Below are positions 46,392 through 58,671 of a DNA stretch of 64,000 nucleotides, one piece after another (the first letter of the stretch is position 1; the number at the start of each line of letters is the position of its first letter). Source of the stretch: Planctomycetota bacterium (GTDB lineage Bacteria > Planctomycetota > Phycisphaerae > Phycisphaerales > UBA1924); contig CP053450.1 in the NCBI GenBank assembly GCA_013285505.1, forward strand, positions 1,038,796 through 1,102,795, in the 5' to 3' direction. The position numbers and the translations under genes are program-made. Under the pieces are notes generated by a model. The model was given only the letters and a program-made list of their open reading frames with translations, ran no database searches and had not been told where the DNA came from.

Positions 46392-47360
46392 GTGCCTCAC
46401 GAAACCCACTACTCCGACCCCCTGCTCGAACTCGACGACCACCCGGCCATCGTGCTCGTGGCCTACGCGCGACGCTGCCCTGTGGGTCTTTACGCCATAG
46501 CCTCCGAGCTGCTCGAAATGCTGTCCCCGCTCAGCGAGCTGAAGCTCAAGCGAGTTCGCTTCACTGCACTCGCCGGCAAGGGCAATGCAGCCTCCAAGAT
46601 GCTCGTGGACGCAGGCTGGAAAGCCGAGCCCGCATTCCTGGAGGATGTACCCGTTCTGCACGACCTCGTTCTCACCGGATCACACCTCGACCTCAGTCAG
46701 GCCAGCCGTCTCGAGTCCGCCTGGCGCTCAAGCCCCCCAGAATCGCACGGCGTGCAACTGCAATGGAAGACGCTCCGAGAAGGGTCGTTCCCCCTTTGTG
46801 AGATCAGCTCTCGCCACGATGGCGGGCGGGAGGGTGTCGCACAGATTCTCCTGATCGTCCCCATCGCGGCCTGCTCGCACGAGCCCAGCGCCGTCCGGCG
46901 TGACCTCGTAGACCGGTTCTTCCGTGAAATCGCGGTACGGTTCGGCACCGACTACGGGTTCATCGACGTCTGCGGCCGCAACGAAGCCGGGGGCGGGCAT
47001 GTCCATTACGGAGATCGGATGATCCCGACGATCGGCTGGAGCCGCTTCTGCGATCGGATCCTCTGGCAGAGAGTCAGAAACCAGGGGCGCCTCAAGCCTG
47101 TCCGCCCGTACTGGGGCAACTTCTTCGGCCGCGAATTGCTCTCCGAGATCAACGCGGACGACGTAGTGCGGAGGTTCGAAGCGCTCATGCCGCAGGCCCT
47201 CGCAGACGACTGGGGCCGAGCCGAACGCATCGCCGACGACAACCTCGCGATCACGCTGTCGGCGGATCCGATACACGGTGCCGGAGTTGTTCGCTCGACG
47301 GTGCAGGATGTTCTTCGCAGCACGATCCCGTTCATCGCAGACCTGCTCCCGCGGATGTGA
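46392..47360 (+). CDS. Uncharacterised protein, end of RHS2 immunity array
   Basis: The GTG at 46392 is chosen because GGAGGTGA lies 6 bases upstream; the frame is open to 46158 but reads poorly. The 322 residues include RFGTDYGFIDVCGRNEAGGG, PVRPYWGNFFGRELLSEINA and an acidic C-terminus. The YWGNFFG stretch recalls type VI immunity (DUF3396-like) proteins, but weakly. It is last in the plus-strand run and convergent with rsgA. Confidence 0.45.
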   Translation: MPHETHYSDPLLELDDHPAIVLVAYARRCPVGLYAIASELLEMLSPLSELKLKRVRFTALAGKGNAASKMLVDAGWKAEPAFLEDVPVLHDLVLTGSHLDLSQASRLESAWRSSPPESHGVQLQWKTLREGSFPLCEISSRHDGGREGVAQILLIVPIAACSHEPSAVRRDLVDRFFREIAVRFGTDYGFIDVCGRNEAGGGHVHYGDRMIPTIGWSRFCDRILWQRVRNQGRLKPVRPYWGNFFGRELLSEINADDVVRRFEALMPQALADDWGRAERIADDNLAITLSADPIHGAGVVRSTVQDVLRSTIPFIADLLPRM

Positions 47361-47385
47361 CACTTACGGCGACACCGAACCCCCC

Positions 47386-48422
47386 TCACCCCCTCCGCCG
47401 CTTCCTCTCCACCGCCGCCTTATACGACTTCCCCACCTTCCGCTCCCTCTCCCGCCGCGCCGCCAGCGTGCGCGCATTCCGCGCCTGCTCCTCGTTCAGC
47501 TTCACAAAGCTCGCGTACCGCCGCTCGTCCAGCTCGCCGGACTCCATCGCCGCCCGCACCGCACACCCCGGCTCGCCCTCGTGCCGGCAATCGCTGAACC
47601 TGCACTCGGCCACGATTCGCAGCACATCCTCAAACAAATCCGCCACGCCCTCATCGCAATCCCCCAGCTGAAACTCCCGCACCCCCGGGTTGTCCACCAA
47701 CACCCCACCCGTCGGCAGCAGGTGCAGCGAACGCGACGTCGTCGTGTGCTTCCCCTTCCCGTCCTTCTCGCGGATGCCCCCCGTCGCCAGATCCCCCGCC
47801 CCCAACACCCCCGCCAGCGTCGACTTGCCAACACCCGACGAGCCCAAGAGCGCCACCGACTGCCCCGGCCCGCACCACGACCGCAGCACCTCCGCCTGCT
47901 CCGCCCGCCGCGCGTCCATCACCTCCACCACCAGCCCCGGATGCAGCCCGCGCGCGCGCTCCGCCAACGCCGCCGGGTCCTCACACAAATCCGCCTTCGT
48001 CAACACCACCACCGGCGTAGCCCCCGCCTGCAACGCGCCATCGCCAGATACCGCTCCAGCCGCGCCAGATTGAAATCCTCGTTGCACGAACTCACGATGA
48101 ACACCGTGTCAACATTCGTCACCAGGATCTGCGGCTTGGCCTCCTCGCCCGCGGCCTTCCGCGCCAGCTCCGTCTTCCGCTCCAGCCGACGCACCGCCCG
48201 CCCGTCCGCGTTCAGCACCAGCCAGTCGCCGACCGCCACCTTCCCCGCAGCCTCCGCCGACCGCACCGGCGCGCGATACTCACCCGCCTCCCCATACAAC
48301 TCCACCTGCGACCCGTGATGCGCCGAAACGCGCGCAAGCGAAAAGCCCGCCACCTCGAGCGAAGCCAACTGATCCTCAAAGAACTGGTTCCAGCCGATCG
48401 CGCGCAGTGCCGGTGTGGTCAT
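47386..48422 (-). CDS. rsgA: Ribosome small-subunit biogenesis GTPase RsgA, frameshifted
   Basis: This circularly permuted GTPase matures the 30S subunit. An N-terminal OB-like domain (RAPVRSAEAAGKVAVGDWLV) precedes G4 VVLTKADL, G1 LLGSSGVGKST, G3 VDNPGVREF and a zinc site Cys/His in CRFSDCRHEGEPGC, all in the expected permuted order. The first 135 residues are in a different frame from the rest. Adding one base near 48030 (ATG GCG GCG TTG) gives RYLAMAALQAGATPVVVLTK; the 1037-base span is one base short of a multiple of three, in agreement. Length after repair is 345 residues. Confidence 0.88.
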
Positions 48423-48490
48423 ACAGACAAACGCCTTTGCTCAGTCGCCGCACGGGCCGGCCGGTGGTGATGCCCGCCAATCCCGCGACT

Positions 48491-48712
48491 CTACAGCCCC
48501 AGCACCATCCGGAACAACTCCACAAGATACCGCCACGTCTCCTCGATCGGGTCGCCCGCCGGGGCCTCCTCGATCGACTGGCCGAACGCCACAGACGCGT
48601 TCGCCAGCAGCACCATCGCCGCCGCACCCAGCCCCAGGACGCCGCGACCACGCCCCCTCGCGCCCGCCCCGTCCGACGCCCCCGACACACACCCTCGATT
48701 TTTCACGTTCAC
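48491..48712 (-). CDS. Small secreted or membrane-anchored protein
   Basis: Starting from a GTG at 48712, 73 residues contain a hydrophobic segment GVLGLGAAAMVLLANASVAFG ending like a signal peptide (AFG/QS), then a short acidic tail SIEEAPAGDPIEETWRYLVE. A GAAAGAGA purine stretch precedes the start. It is upstream of rsgA on the same strand. Function unknown. Confidence 0.45.
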   Translation of the reverse strand: MNVKNRGCVSGASDGAGARGRGRGVLGLGAAAMVLLANASVAFGQSIEEAPAGDPIEETWRYLVELFRMVLGL

Positions 48713-48941
48713 GACAATCTCTTTCCGATAACTCGTCCGCAGACCAGAAGGTCCCGGACGGCTCGTCAGCGATGCCGTTTCCGTGGCTCGTGCGCCGAGC
48801 GTGAATCCGTGCTCGACGCTGCATTGTGCACACTCTCCGTCCGGTGGCAAGCCGGGGGGTTTGAGAACCGCCGACCGCACCCGGTATATCCACGTGGAAT
48901 CTCTCGCAATCCATCTCTCTGAACAGCCTCACGACCGCCGA

Positions 48942-49445
48942 ATGCGTGTCGCCGACTTCATCCACGCCCACCGCGAGGCCATAAAGGCCAGCTTCCGGGC
49001 CAAGATGGCCGCCGGCGACCACCGCCTCTACGACTCCAGCGACTTCTTCTCCACCGTCCAGCGCCGGGCCGACCAGTTCGTCTCACTCGACGGCAGTCAG
49101 GCCGCGCGCGACATCGCCCGCATGCTCCACGAGATCATGCTCGAGGCCCTCTCCGACTACGCCCGCGCCACCGTCCGCGACCACAATGTCCGGGAATCCC
49201 TCACCCGCGAGGCCGAGGCCTCCCGCGACAACATGGTGGTCCAGCCCCGCGAGCCCTCCGAACGCCGCAACCTCGACGCCCTCCACCTCAACCCCGAAGA
49301 ACTCCAACTCGTCCGCTTCCGCGCCAACGGCCTGCTCCACCGCCAGGTCGCAGCCGCCTTCGGCGTCTCCGCCGCCGTCATCCGCACCCGCTGGCTGAGA
49401 CTCGTCGGCAAAGCAACCCAGGCTCGGAGCGACGCCAATGGCTAG
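48942..49445 (+). CDS. Helix-turn-helix protein coupled to a Ser/Thr kinase
   Basis: The ATG at 48942 gives 167 residues. The C-terminus LNPEELQLVRFRANGLLHRQ then VAAAFGVSAAVIRTRWLRLV looks like sigma-70 region 4 or a LuxR-type helix-turn-helix. No region 2 is seen, so it is not a complete ECF sigma factor. Its stop overlaps the kinase start (ATGGCTAG), so the two are co-translated. It probably controls transcription in response to the kinase. Confidence 0.6.
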   Translation: MRVADFIHAHREAIKASFRAKMAAGDHRLYDSSDFFSTVQRRADQFVSLDGSQAARDIARMLHEIMLEALSDYARATVRDHNVRESLTREAEASRDNMVVQPREPSERRNLDALHLNPEELQLVRFRANGLLHRQVAAAFGVSAAVIRTRWLRLVGKATQARSDANG

Positions 49446-51191
49446 CTTCGCCGGACAGATCCGCCCCGACAAGGGGTTCGGCAACAACCCGGAAGACGCG
49501 CGCCGCCTCGTCGAGTTCCTCACCCGCGAAGGCCCGCAGAGCCCGCCCGCCGAAACGCCCATCCCCCTCACCGGACGCACACTCGGCGAAGGCCGATACC
49601 GCATCATCCGCACGCTCGGCCGCGGCAGCTGCGCCACCGTCTACGAAGCCAGCGACACCCGCCTCGCCTCCGACCACAGCGACGCCCCCGTCGCCATCAA
49701 AGTCTCCCTCACCGAGTCGGCCCGCGATGTCGATCGGTGGCTCGAGGAAGCCCGCAACGCCCGCCGCGTCCAGCACCGGAACGTCGTCCGCGTCCTCGAC
49801 TGCGGCGTCACCGAAGACGGCCGAGCCTTCACCGTCCAGGAACTCGTCGCCGGCACCACGCTCGAGAGCCACGGCCCCGGCATCACCCGACGGACCCGCC
49901 GCGAGTTCGTCGCCCTCATCGCCCAGGCCGCCGACGGCCTCGAGGCGATCCACGCCGCCGGCCTCGTCCACTGCGACATCAAGCCCGCCAACCTCCTCAT
50001 CGCCCCCGACGGCACGCTCAAGATCGCCGACTTCGGCGCCTCCGCCACCTGCGCGCCAAACGCCGCCTTCACCAAAGACTCCCCCTCCGCCCCCCGCGGC
50101 ACCCTCGCCTTCATGGCCCCCGAGCTCTTCCGCCTCGACCGCGAGTCCTTCATGCCCTCCTCAGACATCTTCTCCCTCGGCGCCACCCTCTACTGGATGC
50201 TCACCGGCAGCCCCGTCGCCGGCCGCAACTCCGCCGAAGCCATCTGCAGCCTCTCCGACCGGGGCGGCATCGACACCCACCGCATCGAGCGCGAGCTGCG
50301 GGCCGCACGCGTAGACCGCGACCTCCGCGCCATCACCCTCCGCGCCCTCGCCCCCCTCCTCCACGAGCGCTACGGCTCGGCCGGCGTCCTCGCCGCCGAC
50401 CTCCCGCGCCTGGGCCTCCCGGCGTCCCGTCGAATCCACCCGCCCCGGCCCCGGGCGCCGGACCACGCTCCTGGTCCGCCGCCGCCCGCTCTCCACCGCC
50501 GCGGCTCGTGCTCGCCCTCGCCGGCGGCGTCGCCGCCGCCGCGAGCCTGGAGCAATCCCGCCAGCTCGCCGACCAGAACGCCGCCCAGGCCGCCGAACTC
50601 GCCGTCGAGCGCGCGCATCGAGGCCGACACCGCCTGGCGCAGCGCGCACTCGACAGCCTCCGACGCCTCATGTCCGGCTTCAGCGCCGCCAAAGACCAGG
50701 GCCTCGCCGCCGAGGTCCTCACCTCGCTCTGGGTCCTCGAGTGGGCCCACGGCCCCTCGCTCATGGAGGACCCCGCCGCCCTGAGCACGCTCTGGGCCAC
50801 CCGCATCGACCTGCTCGAGTCGGTCCGCGCCGACGCCCGCGCCGCCGCCGGCCCCGACAGCCTCGAAGCCCGCCTCACCGAGCCCTCGCTCGCCCTCTGG
50901 CTCCTGCGCGACGGCCGCACCGCCCGCGCCCGCGAGATCCTCGCCGAGGCCATCCCCTACTGGACCCAGCACGCCGCGCCCGACGACCCCTGGCTCGCCC
51001 AGCTCCACGCACTCGACGCCGCGGCCACCGTCATCGAGCTGACCGACAAGTCCGCCCTGACCCCCCTGTCCCCGACCGAGCGCACCACGCTCGAACGCCA
51101 CGCGTCACGCCTGCAGGCCGAACGCGCCCGGCTCGAAGCCGCCGGCGACCGGGGCCCCATCGCGCAACTCCTGCGCGAACTCTCCCACTGA
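49438..51191 (+). CDS. Membrane Ser/Thr protein kinase, frameshifted
   Basis: The kinase domain is intact at about residues 52-330: glycine loop LGRGSCATVYEA, catalytic Lys in VAIKVS, catalytic loop VHCDIKPANLL (Cys replaces Arg of HRD), DFGAS and MAPELF. After about 50430 the frame shifts more than once: a transmembrane segment LVLALAGGVAAAAS and a coiled, TPR-like region QRALDSLRRLMSGFSAAKDQ continue in another frame to 51191. The piece ARIEADTAWR sits in the first frame between them, so at least two indels are needed. Planctomycetes commonly pair such kinases with a regulator, as here. Confidence 0.8.
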
Positions 51192-51357
51192 CATCCAGAA
51201 CTGCGCGCGCGCCGGCTCTCGGTACGCGCCGGCCGTCATGAACTGGTAATAACCCGTGCGTAGACCACGCCTAGTAAATTTACCCGAATTGTCCATTCAA
51301 CCGTTGCGCGCCGTCGATGATAACGGCCGCACGAGAGAGTTGAACGAGAGGGAAACC

Positions 51358-51615
51358 ATGGGCTGGGCAGTTGTTGTAAAGGCCGAAGCGATGCGGAGAG
51401 GGCTCCGAATCGCCGCGAAGCGAGTGGTCGCAGCACGCCCGGGGGCCCACCGCCGAGGCGGCCACCCATTCCCGATCCGGCGACGCCCCTGGCCGTGCCC
51501 CAAGACCTCCGCCTGTCGCCAGCGGCACCTCCACGCCGCGACAAACGAGCTCTTCACCGACATCGATGCCTCCCCACTCTGGAGGCCGCGGCTCCGACTG
51601 TCCGGCGCAGACTGA
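51358..51615 (+). CDS. Doubtful small basic ORF
   Basis: The ATG at 51358 follows GAGGG, and an 85-residue Arg-rich frame ends 26 bases before a hairpin. Composition is biased and no family is seen, so it may not be a gene. Apart from this and the hairpin, the stretch 51192-51959 contains nothing I can support. Confidence 0.25.
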   Translation: MGWAVVVKAEAMRRGLRIAAKRVVAARPGAHRRGGHPFPIRRRPWPCPKTSACRQRHLHAATNELFTDIDASPLWRPRLRLSGAD

Positions 51616-51641
51616 CCAGCCGCCCACCGCGCAGCCGAACA

Positions 51642-51666
51642 GCCCGGGTGCAACACACACCCGGGC
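51642..51666 (+). terminator. GC hairpin, possible terminator
   Basis: GCCCGGGTG (51642-51650) and CACCCGGGC (51658-51666) form a perfect 9-bp stem with a 7-base loop. No T-run follows, so a rho-independent role is uncertain. Confidence 0.4.
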
Positions 51667-51959
51667 CGTCCGACTTCACACCGAAGGAGGAGTTTGTCAG
51701 CTCGCCGAGCCGAGCATTTGTCTCTTCATCACAGCCGCGGCCCGGCCGTCGCGGCCCTTGTCGCCGCCGCCCGGCCCCGACTCTCGTTTCGATGCACATC
51801 GATGCATCCGCGACAGGACATACTTCGACCATCATCGATGTATTTCGACGCTGGCCAAAAATCCCGTTTCCAGCACAAAAGAGCCTCTGAAGCCCTCAGA
51901 ACGCGGCTTCAGCCCCACGCCGCGGCGTCAGCGGTGGGGGAGTCTGCCCCTCCCCCCGA

Positions 51960-52262
51960 TCACCCCGGGATCCGCCGCGCCAGCTCGTCGCGATACGCCG
52001 CCATCGCCCCCGCCACCAGCCGCAGCCGCACGCACTTGCCATCTTTCTCGCACGCCAGCAGCCCCACCTCGCGCAGCTCCCGCAGGTGGTGGCTCATCGT
52101 CGCCTGCGAGATCGAGAACGACCCCAGCAGGTCCGCACACGTGATGTCCCCCTCCGCCGCGACCCGCTCGAGGATCTCCAGCCGGTTCGGATCAGACAGC
52201 GCCTTGGCGATCCGGAGGAACGCCTCGCCATCGAGCGGTGCTGGGGTCGAGGCCTGGGTCAT
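51960..52262 (-). CDS. ArsR-family transcriptional regulator
   Basis: The ATG at 52262 (MTQASTPAPL) gives a usual 100-residue length; longer starts exist to 52325. The winged helix is clear: LRIAKALSDPNRLEILERVA, ITCADLLGSFSISQATMSHH and LRELREVGLLACEKDGKC. No metal-binding CxC motif typical of arsenic or cadmium sensors is seen. It lies just downstream of gdhA on the same strand, with 75 bases between them. Confidence 0.85.
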   Translation of the reverse strand: MTQASTPAPLDGEAFLRIAKALSDPNRLEILERVAAEGDITCADLLGSFSISQATMSHHLRELREVGLLACEKDGKCVRLRLVAGAMAAYRDELARRIPG

Positions 52263-52337
52263 GTCGGCAAGAGTACCAACCCCCGAGCCGCCCGCATTCA
52301 TCCCGCGCATCGCAACTCGCGGCACCCGGCCGCGTGC

Positions 52338-54477
<2,140 letters not shown>

Positions 54478-54544
54478 GCCGCAGTCTACACGAACACGCA
54501 GCCCACCCCGGCCACTCACGCCCCTGCCGAACAGCCCCTGCCGG

Positions 54545-54946
54545 TCAGCCCCGCCCGAACAACCGCCCCAGCACCCCCGGCCGCCGATACCCCGCCTCCC
54601 GCGCCAGCTCCCGCGGCGCGTGCGGCAGCACCTCCTCGATCGCCCGCACAAAGTGCCACCCCGCCCGCTCGATCTCGTCGGCCTTGGGCGGATCCTCCCG
54701 CACCGACGGATGATCCAGCCGGTTCCGCACCCCGATCGCGAACATCACATCCCGCACGTTCGAGAAACACCCCTCCTGCGCGCGCACCATGTCCCCCAGA
54801 AACGCCTCACGCCCCCGCCCGTCGGTCAGGCCCGGCGTCATCGCGTCCAGCAGATACTCCAAGAGCCGCTTGGCCTCGTGCACCCGCGTCACCGGGTCCC
54901 GCTGCCGCCGGATCGCCTTCAACGTCTTGACTCCGGGCGGCAACAT
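54545..54946 (-). CDS. Conserved-looking hypothetical protein
   Basis: This 133-residue soluble protein has a helical centre, RVHEAKRLLEYLLDAMTPGL then AFLGDMVRAQEGCFSNVRDV, and VRNRLDHPSVREDPPKADEI, resembling the DUF4145/HEPN-like helical pattern. The C-terminal GVLGRLFGRG may be an amphipathic end. No catalytic motif is visible. It lies between the prepilin and the DinB gene, both on the same strand. Confidence 0.5.
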   Translation of the reverse strand: MLPPGVKTLKAIRRQRDPVTRVHEAKRLLEYLLDAMTPGLTDGRGREAFLGDMVRAQEGCFSNVRDVMFAIGVRNRLDHPSVREDPPKADEIERAGWHFVRAIEEVLPHAPRELAREAGYRRPGVLGRLFGRG

Positions 54947-54973
54947 CCAGGTGCACTCTCCGAAACGTTCCGG

Positions 54974-55452
54974 TCAGCGGGCCTGCGCTTCCCACGAAAG
55001 CACATCCCCCTCCGGCAGATCCCTCAATCCCAGCACCCGCAACATATACAGCACCTGCGCCCGGTGGTGCATGCTGTGCGTGATCACGTGCGCGATCGTC
55101 CCGCCGTACGTCCGCTTCACCCGCGGCCCGTCCTCCGCCGGCACCCACACCTCGTCCCACGCCCCGCGTGCCGCGACACCCGCGCCACCTCCCCCAGCAC
55201 CGCCGCCCCCGCGTCCAACCGCGCACGCAACGCCGCGAGCGAAGCCCCGCCCCGCTCACCCACCGGCCGCCCCGCCATCTCGTTGCCCCACGCCTGCATG
55301 TTCCAGATCAGATGGTCCAACGTCCGCCGCACCGTCCGGTGCCCTATGTCGATGTCTTGGTCGAGCTGCGCATCACTCAGTTCCTCACACCGCGCAAGCA
55401 GCAGCCCGGTCGTCCAGGCGTCGTGACCCAACAGCCGTTCAAGCAGGTCCAT
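54974..55452 (-). CDS. DinB-family protein, frameshifted
   Basis: The ATG at 55452 begins MDLLERLLGHDAWTTGLLLA, then TLDHLIWNMQAWGNEMAGRP with the first metal His. The C-terminal part, IAHVITHSMHHRAQVLYMLR with the remaining His ligands, is in a second frame; the junction lies around 55165-55180. The span is one base short of a multiple of three. About 159 residues after repair, normal for the four-helix DinB fold, a metal-dependent thiol or hydrolase-like family. Substrate unknown. Confidence 0.8.
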
Positions 55453-55522
55453 CAGCGTCCCCTCTTCCCTCCCCGCTCGGCATCTCCCCGCGCTCTCGGT
55501 CGCGTCATGGCTTCCCGCGATC

Positions 55523-55909
55523 TCAGCGGTCCCATTCGGCGAGCCGCAGCCCGATCTCCGCCGCGGTAGGCAGCCCCCCCGGGTACACCCGGCAGCCCAT
55601 CGCCGCGACATCCGGCACCGGCATGCCGAAGAGGTCGGTTCCGTTGACCAGAACCGTCGGCGTGGGATATCCACGGCGTGCGTCGGACTCCTCGAGAGCT
55701 TCCTGATCCACCTCGACCACTCGGTACCCCTCTCCCAGCGCGAGCACCGCCTCAGCCACACGCTCCTGCATCACGGGCGTGTTCGGGCAACCATCAAACC
55801 CCAATACCTCAACCTCAATCATCGCCGCACTCCGCTGCGCCCCACGATCATCAGCACACGCGCAAAGCGCAACGCCCAACAGACCGATCAGCAGGCAATT
55901 GCGTGCCAT
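55523..55909 (-). CDS. Thioredoxin-fold lipoprotein
   Basis: The ATG at 55909 has AGGTGAGGG upstream. A signal segment NCLLIGLLGVALCAC ends in Cys (lipobox-like). The mature part IEVEVLGFDGCPNTPVMQER has a CPNT active-site-like Cys, and RRGYPTPTVLVNGTDLFGMP is the cis-Pro strand typical of thioredoxin-like proteins near mercury or alkylmercury genes. Only one Cys is in the active loop, so a disulfide reductase role is not assured. Confidence 0.65.
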   Translation of the reverse strand: MARNCLLIGLLGVALCACADDRGAQRSAAMIEVEVLGFDGCPNTPVMQERVAEAVLALGEGYRVVEVDQEALEESDARRGYPTPTVLVNGTDLFGMPVPDVAAMGCRVYPGGLPTAAEIGLRLAEWDR

Positions 55910-55970
55910 CGCCCTCACCTCCGCAGCCGATCCCACAGCGACTCTCGCGCCGAACCGCAACACTGCTCTC

Positions 55971-57578
55971 TCAATACCCCACCGCCTGCCCATCACACCG
56001 CAGATCCGACCCCGCCACATACCCATCCTCCAGCCGATAGATCACCTGTCCCCTGCCCTGGCGGGCGTTCCGCCGGCTCGGCACCGTCACATCGTGACCC
56101 ATGTCGCGCAGCGTCTCGTACACGCCCGCATCAAAGCCCGGCTCCACCGTTACCTTCACGCCCGTGCTCACCTGCCACCGCGGCGCATCGAGGGCACTCT
56201 GCGGGTTCTGGTTGTGGTCCGCCATCCGCATCAGCACCTGCGCGTGCCCCTGCGGCTGCATGAACCCGCCCATCACACCGAACGCCATCACCGGCTCGTC
56301 GTTCCCGTTCGCACCCGTCTTGGTCACAAACCCCGGAATGATCGTGTGGTACGGCAGCTTCCCCGCCGCGACCTCGTTCGGATGCCCCTTCTCCAGCGAG
56401 AAACAGCACCCCCGGTTCTGCAGCGCAATCCCCGTCCCCGGCACCACGATCCCCGACCCAAAGCCCGTGTAGTTGCTCTGGATCATGCTCACCATGTTCC
56501 CCGCCGCGTCGGCCGCGGTCAGCAGCACCGTCCCACCCTCCTTGGGCGTCCCGTGGTCGAAGTCCTGCGCGCGCGCCCGATCGATCATCGCCCCGCGCTC
56601 CGCCAGATACGATTCGTCCAGCAGTTGCTCGACCGTCATATCCATGAACGCCGGGTCCGCGATGTACCGGTGCGCATCGGCAAACGCCAGCTTCATCGCC
56701 TCGATGCCGATGTGCAGGCTCTCGGCATTGTCCGGGTCCATCTCCTCCAGCCCGAACCGCCGCAGGATCCCCAGCGCAATCAACGCCGTCAGCCCCTGCC
56801 CGTTCGGCGGGATCTCGTGGAGCCGCCACCCGTGATACTCCGTCGAGATCGGCCGCACCCACCGCGCCTCGTGCGCAGCCAGATCGGCCGCGCGCAGATC
56901 ACCACCCCCCGCAACAGCCGCGGCCTCCAGCCGCTCGGCCAGCGCACCCTCATAGAACGCCTCCCCGTTCGTCGCCCCGATCGCCTCCAGCGTGTCTCCG
57001 TGGTCCGGCAGCTTCACAAGCTCACCAATCCGCGGCCCGCGCCCCCGGCCGCGAACGTCGCGTGCCACGCCTCGAACGCCTCCCCCGATACCCCCGCGCG
57101 CGACCCGCCCCCATCCGCCACCAACCTCCGGCGGCACGATCGCCCCCTCCCGCGCATACCGCACCGCGGGCTCGGCCAACACCGACATCGGCAACGACCC
57201 GAATTCCGAACTCAACGCCACCCAGCCCGACACCGCACCCGGCGTCGTCACCCCGTCCCAGCCGTAGTAGGGGATCGACTCCATCCCGTCATACCGCTCC
57301 CGCCGCAGCCCCATCGGCGCACGCCCCGACGCGTTCAGCCCGTGCAACCCCCCGCCGGTCCACACCAGCGCAAAGTTGTCCGAACCGATGCCGTTGCTCG
57401 TCGGCTCGAGCACCGTCAGCGCCATCGCCGTCGCCACCGCCGCGTCGACCGCGTTGCCCCCCTTCCGCAGCATCTCCAGCCCCGCCTGGGCCGCCAGCGG
57501 ATGGCTCGTCGAGACCACATTGCGGGCAAAGACCGGGGCGCGCTGCGACGAGTACGGATACGAGTAGTCAAGTGTCAT
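55971..57578 (-). CDS. ggt: Gamma-glutamyltransferase, two compensating frameshifts
   Basis: This 535-codon gene encodes a family that cleaves and transfers gamma-glutamyl groups from glutathione. The N-terminal GGNAVDAAVATAMALTVLEP and GIGSDNFALVW, the nucleophile region GTPKEGGTVLLTAAD, and SGIVVPGTGIALQNRGC are present. Between residues about 150 and 185 the main frame reads Gly/Arg-rich noise, while the neighbouring frame reads GEAFEAWHATFAAGGAGRG, the expected family sequence. Two opposite indels around 57025-57110 therefore cancel. No signal peptide is visible. Confidence 0.85.
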   Translation of the reverse strand: MTLDYSYPYSSQRAPVFARNVVSTSHPLAAQAGLEMLRKGGNAVDAAVATAMALTVLEPTSNGIGSDNFALVWTGGGLHGLNASGRAPMGLRRERYDGMESIPYYGWDGVTTPGAVSGWVALSSEFGSLPMSVLAEPAVRYAREGAIVPPEVGGGWGRVARGGIGGGVRGVARDVRGRGRGPRIGELVKLPDHGDTLEAIGATNGEAFYEGALAERLEAAAVAGGGDLRAADLAAHEARWVRPISTEYHGWRLHEIPPNGQGLTALIALGILRRFGLEEMDPDNAESLHIGIEAMKLAFADAHRYIADPAFMDMTVEQLLDESYLAERGAMIDRARAQDFDHGTPKEGGTVLLTAADAAGNMVSMIQSNYTGFGSGIVVPGTGIALQNRGCCFSLEKGHPNEVAAGKLPYHTIIPGFVTKTGANGNDEPVMAFGVMGGFMQPQGHAQVLMRMADHNQNPQSALDAPRWQVSTGVKVTVEPGFDAGVYETLRDMGHDVTVPSRRNARQGRGQVIYRLEDGYVAGSDLRCDGQAVGY

Positions 57579-57663
57579 GCCGCCGAGTCTACCAGCAGCA
57601 CGCCCGGCCCAAAGCCCGAATCAGCGGTTTGCCATCACCCCGCCCCCCCGGTAGCCTCGCCCC

Positions 57664-58444
57664 GTGCTCCCCCGTGCGATTCCATTGCTCGCGGCCTGCG
57701 CGGTCGCCCTGTCGCTGATCGCCGGCCCCGGGTGCATAAACACCCGCCGCGGCGACACGCTGTACCGCGTCAAAGCCGCCACCCCGTCCGAAGAGAAGCA
57801 GATCCGGCGCCAGCTCTGGCGGATCGGCCGCGCGATGGAAGACGTGCGCGTCCGCTACGCACTCGACGATGTCACGGTCCACGTGGTCGTCACCGATCTC
57901 CAGGGCCTCGGCGAGACCACGCCCGCCTTCTCCGGCTCCGCAGAGGTCTCCGGGTCCAGGGTCCTGATCAACAAGCGACTCCTGCTCGATGAGTACGAAA
58001 ACCTCGACGAGATCCTCCACGGCCTCGCCGCCCACGAGCTCATGCACGCGCTGCACTACGCCCGCATGCCGCGGACCGAGCTGATCGTGCTCGGCCAGCG
58101 CTACGCCGAGGCCACGCGCTTACCCCCACGGCCGGCAGCGCCCGTGGGTCCGCGCCTACGAACGCCTCACGGACATGATGACCATCCGCATGGGCTACGG
58201 CGAAGAACTCATCCACCAGAAGCGCGCCTCCGAGGCGCTCCTGACAGCACCCGGGCCGCCGCAAGTGTGGGACTTCTACCTCACCGAGCCCGAGATCCGC
58301 GCGATGATGGCCGACCCCGACCTGCTCCTGCAGGAAGCCCGCGCGGCGCTCGTCCTGCTCGAACTGCCCAGCGCAACCCGCCTCTTCGAGAAGCCCATCG
58401 AGCTCGACGAAGACGGCGACCTCGTCCGCCTGCGGACCCGCTGA
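57664..58444 (+). CDS. Lipoprotein with zinc-peptidase motif, frameshifted
   Basis: The GTG at 57664 gives a signal LLAACAVALSLIAGPGC with a lipobox Cys. AAHELMHALHYARM at about residue 120 is a HExxH-type motif. Downstream the frame shifts: removing one T at 58120-58121 gives ATRYPHGRQRPWVRAYERLT, continuing as MMTIRMGYGEELIHQKRASE to 58444. The repaired length is 259 residues. Probably a periplasmic or outer-membrane metallopeptidase-like lipoprotein; the substrate is unknown. Confidence 0.65.
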
Positions 58445-58453
58445 CGCCCCACC

Positions 58454-58484
58454 GAGCCCCTCGCCCAAACGAGGGGATCCCCTC
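58454..58484. repeat. Single copy of the GAGCCCCTCGC palindromic repeat
   Basis: GAGCCCCTCGCCCAAACGAG and the following GGGATCCCCTC form a nested palindrome that matches the repeat units at 60784-60958. It lies just after the stop of the lipoprotein gene. Confidence 0.6.
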
Positions 58485-58671
58485 ACTCTCCAGCCCCCCG
58501 TCGGCCCACAGAACTAACATCCGTCCCCACCGCGTGTGCCCGAAAGCCACCCAAAAACGAAGGTCTGGACTCAGGTTGATGAGTTTGGTACGCTTGGCCC
58601 CACGCACCCGGGGGGACCGCGGCTCGGGGGGCGAATCAAACCGCCGCGGGGACACCGAACCGGAGCACATC

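Noticed and set aside
55779..57992. Long plus-strand frame across ggt
   Set aside because: Low-complexity Arg/His/Pro sequence antisense to recognisable gamma-glutamyltransferase motifs.
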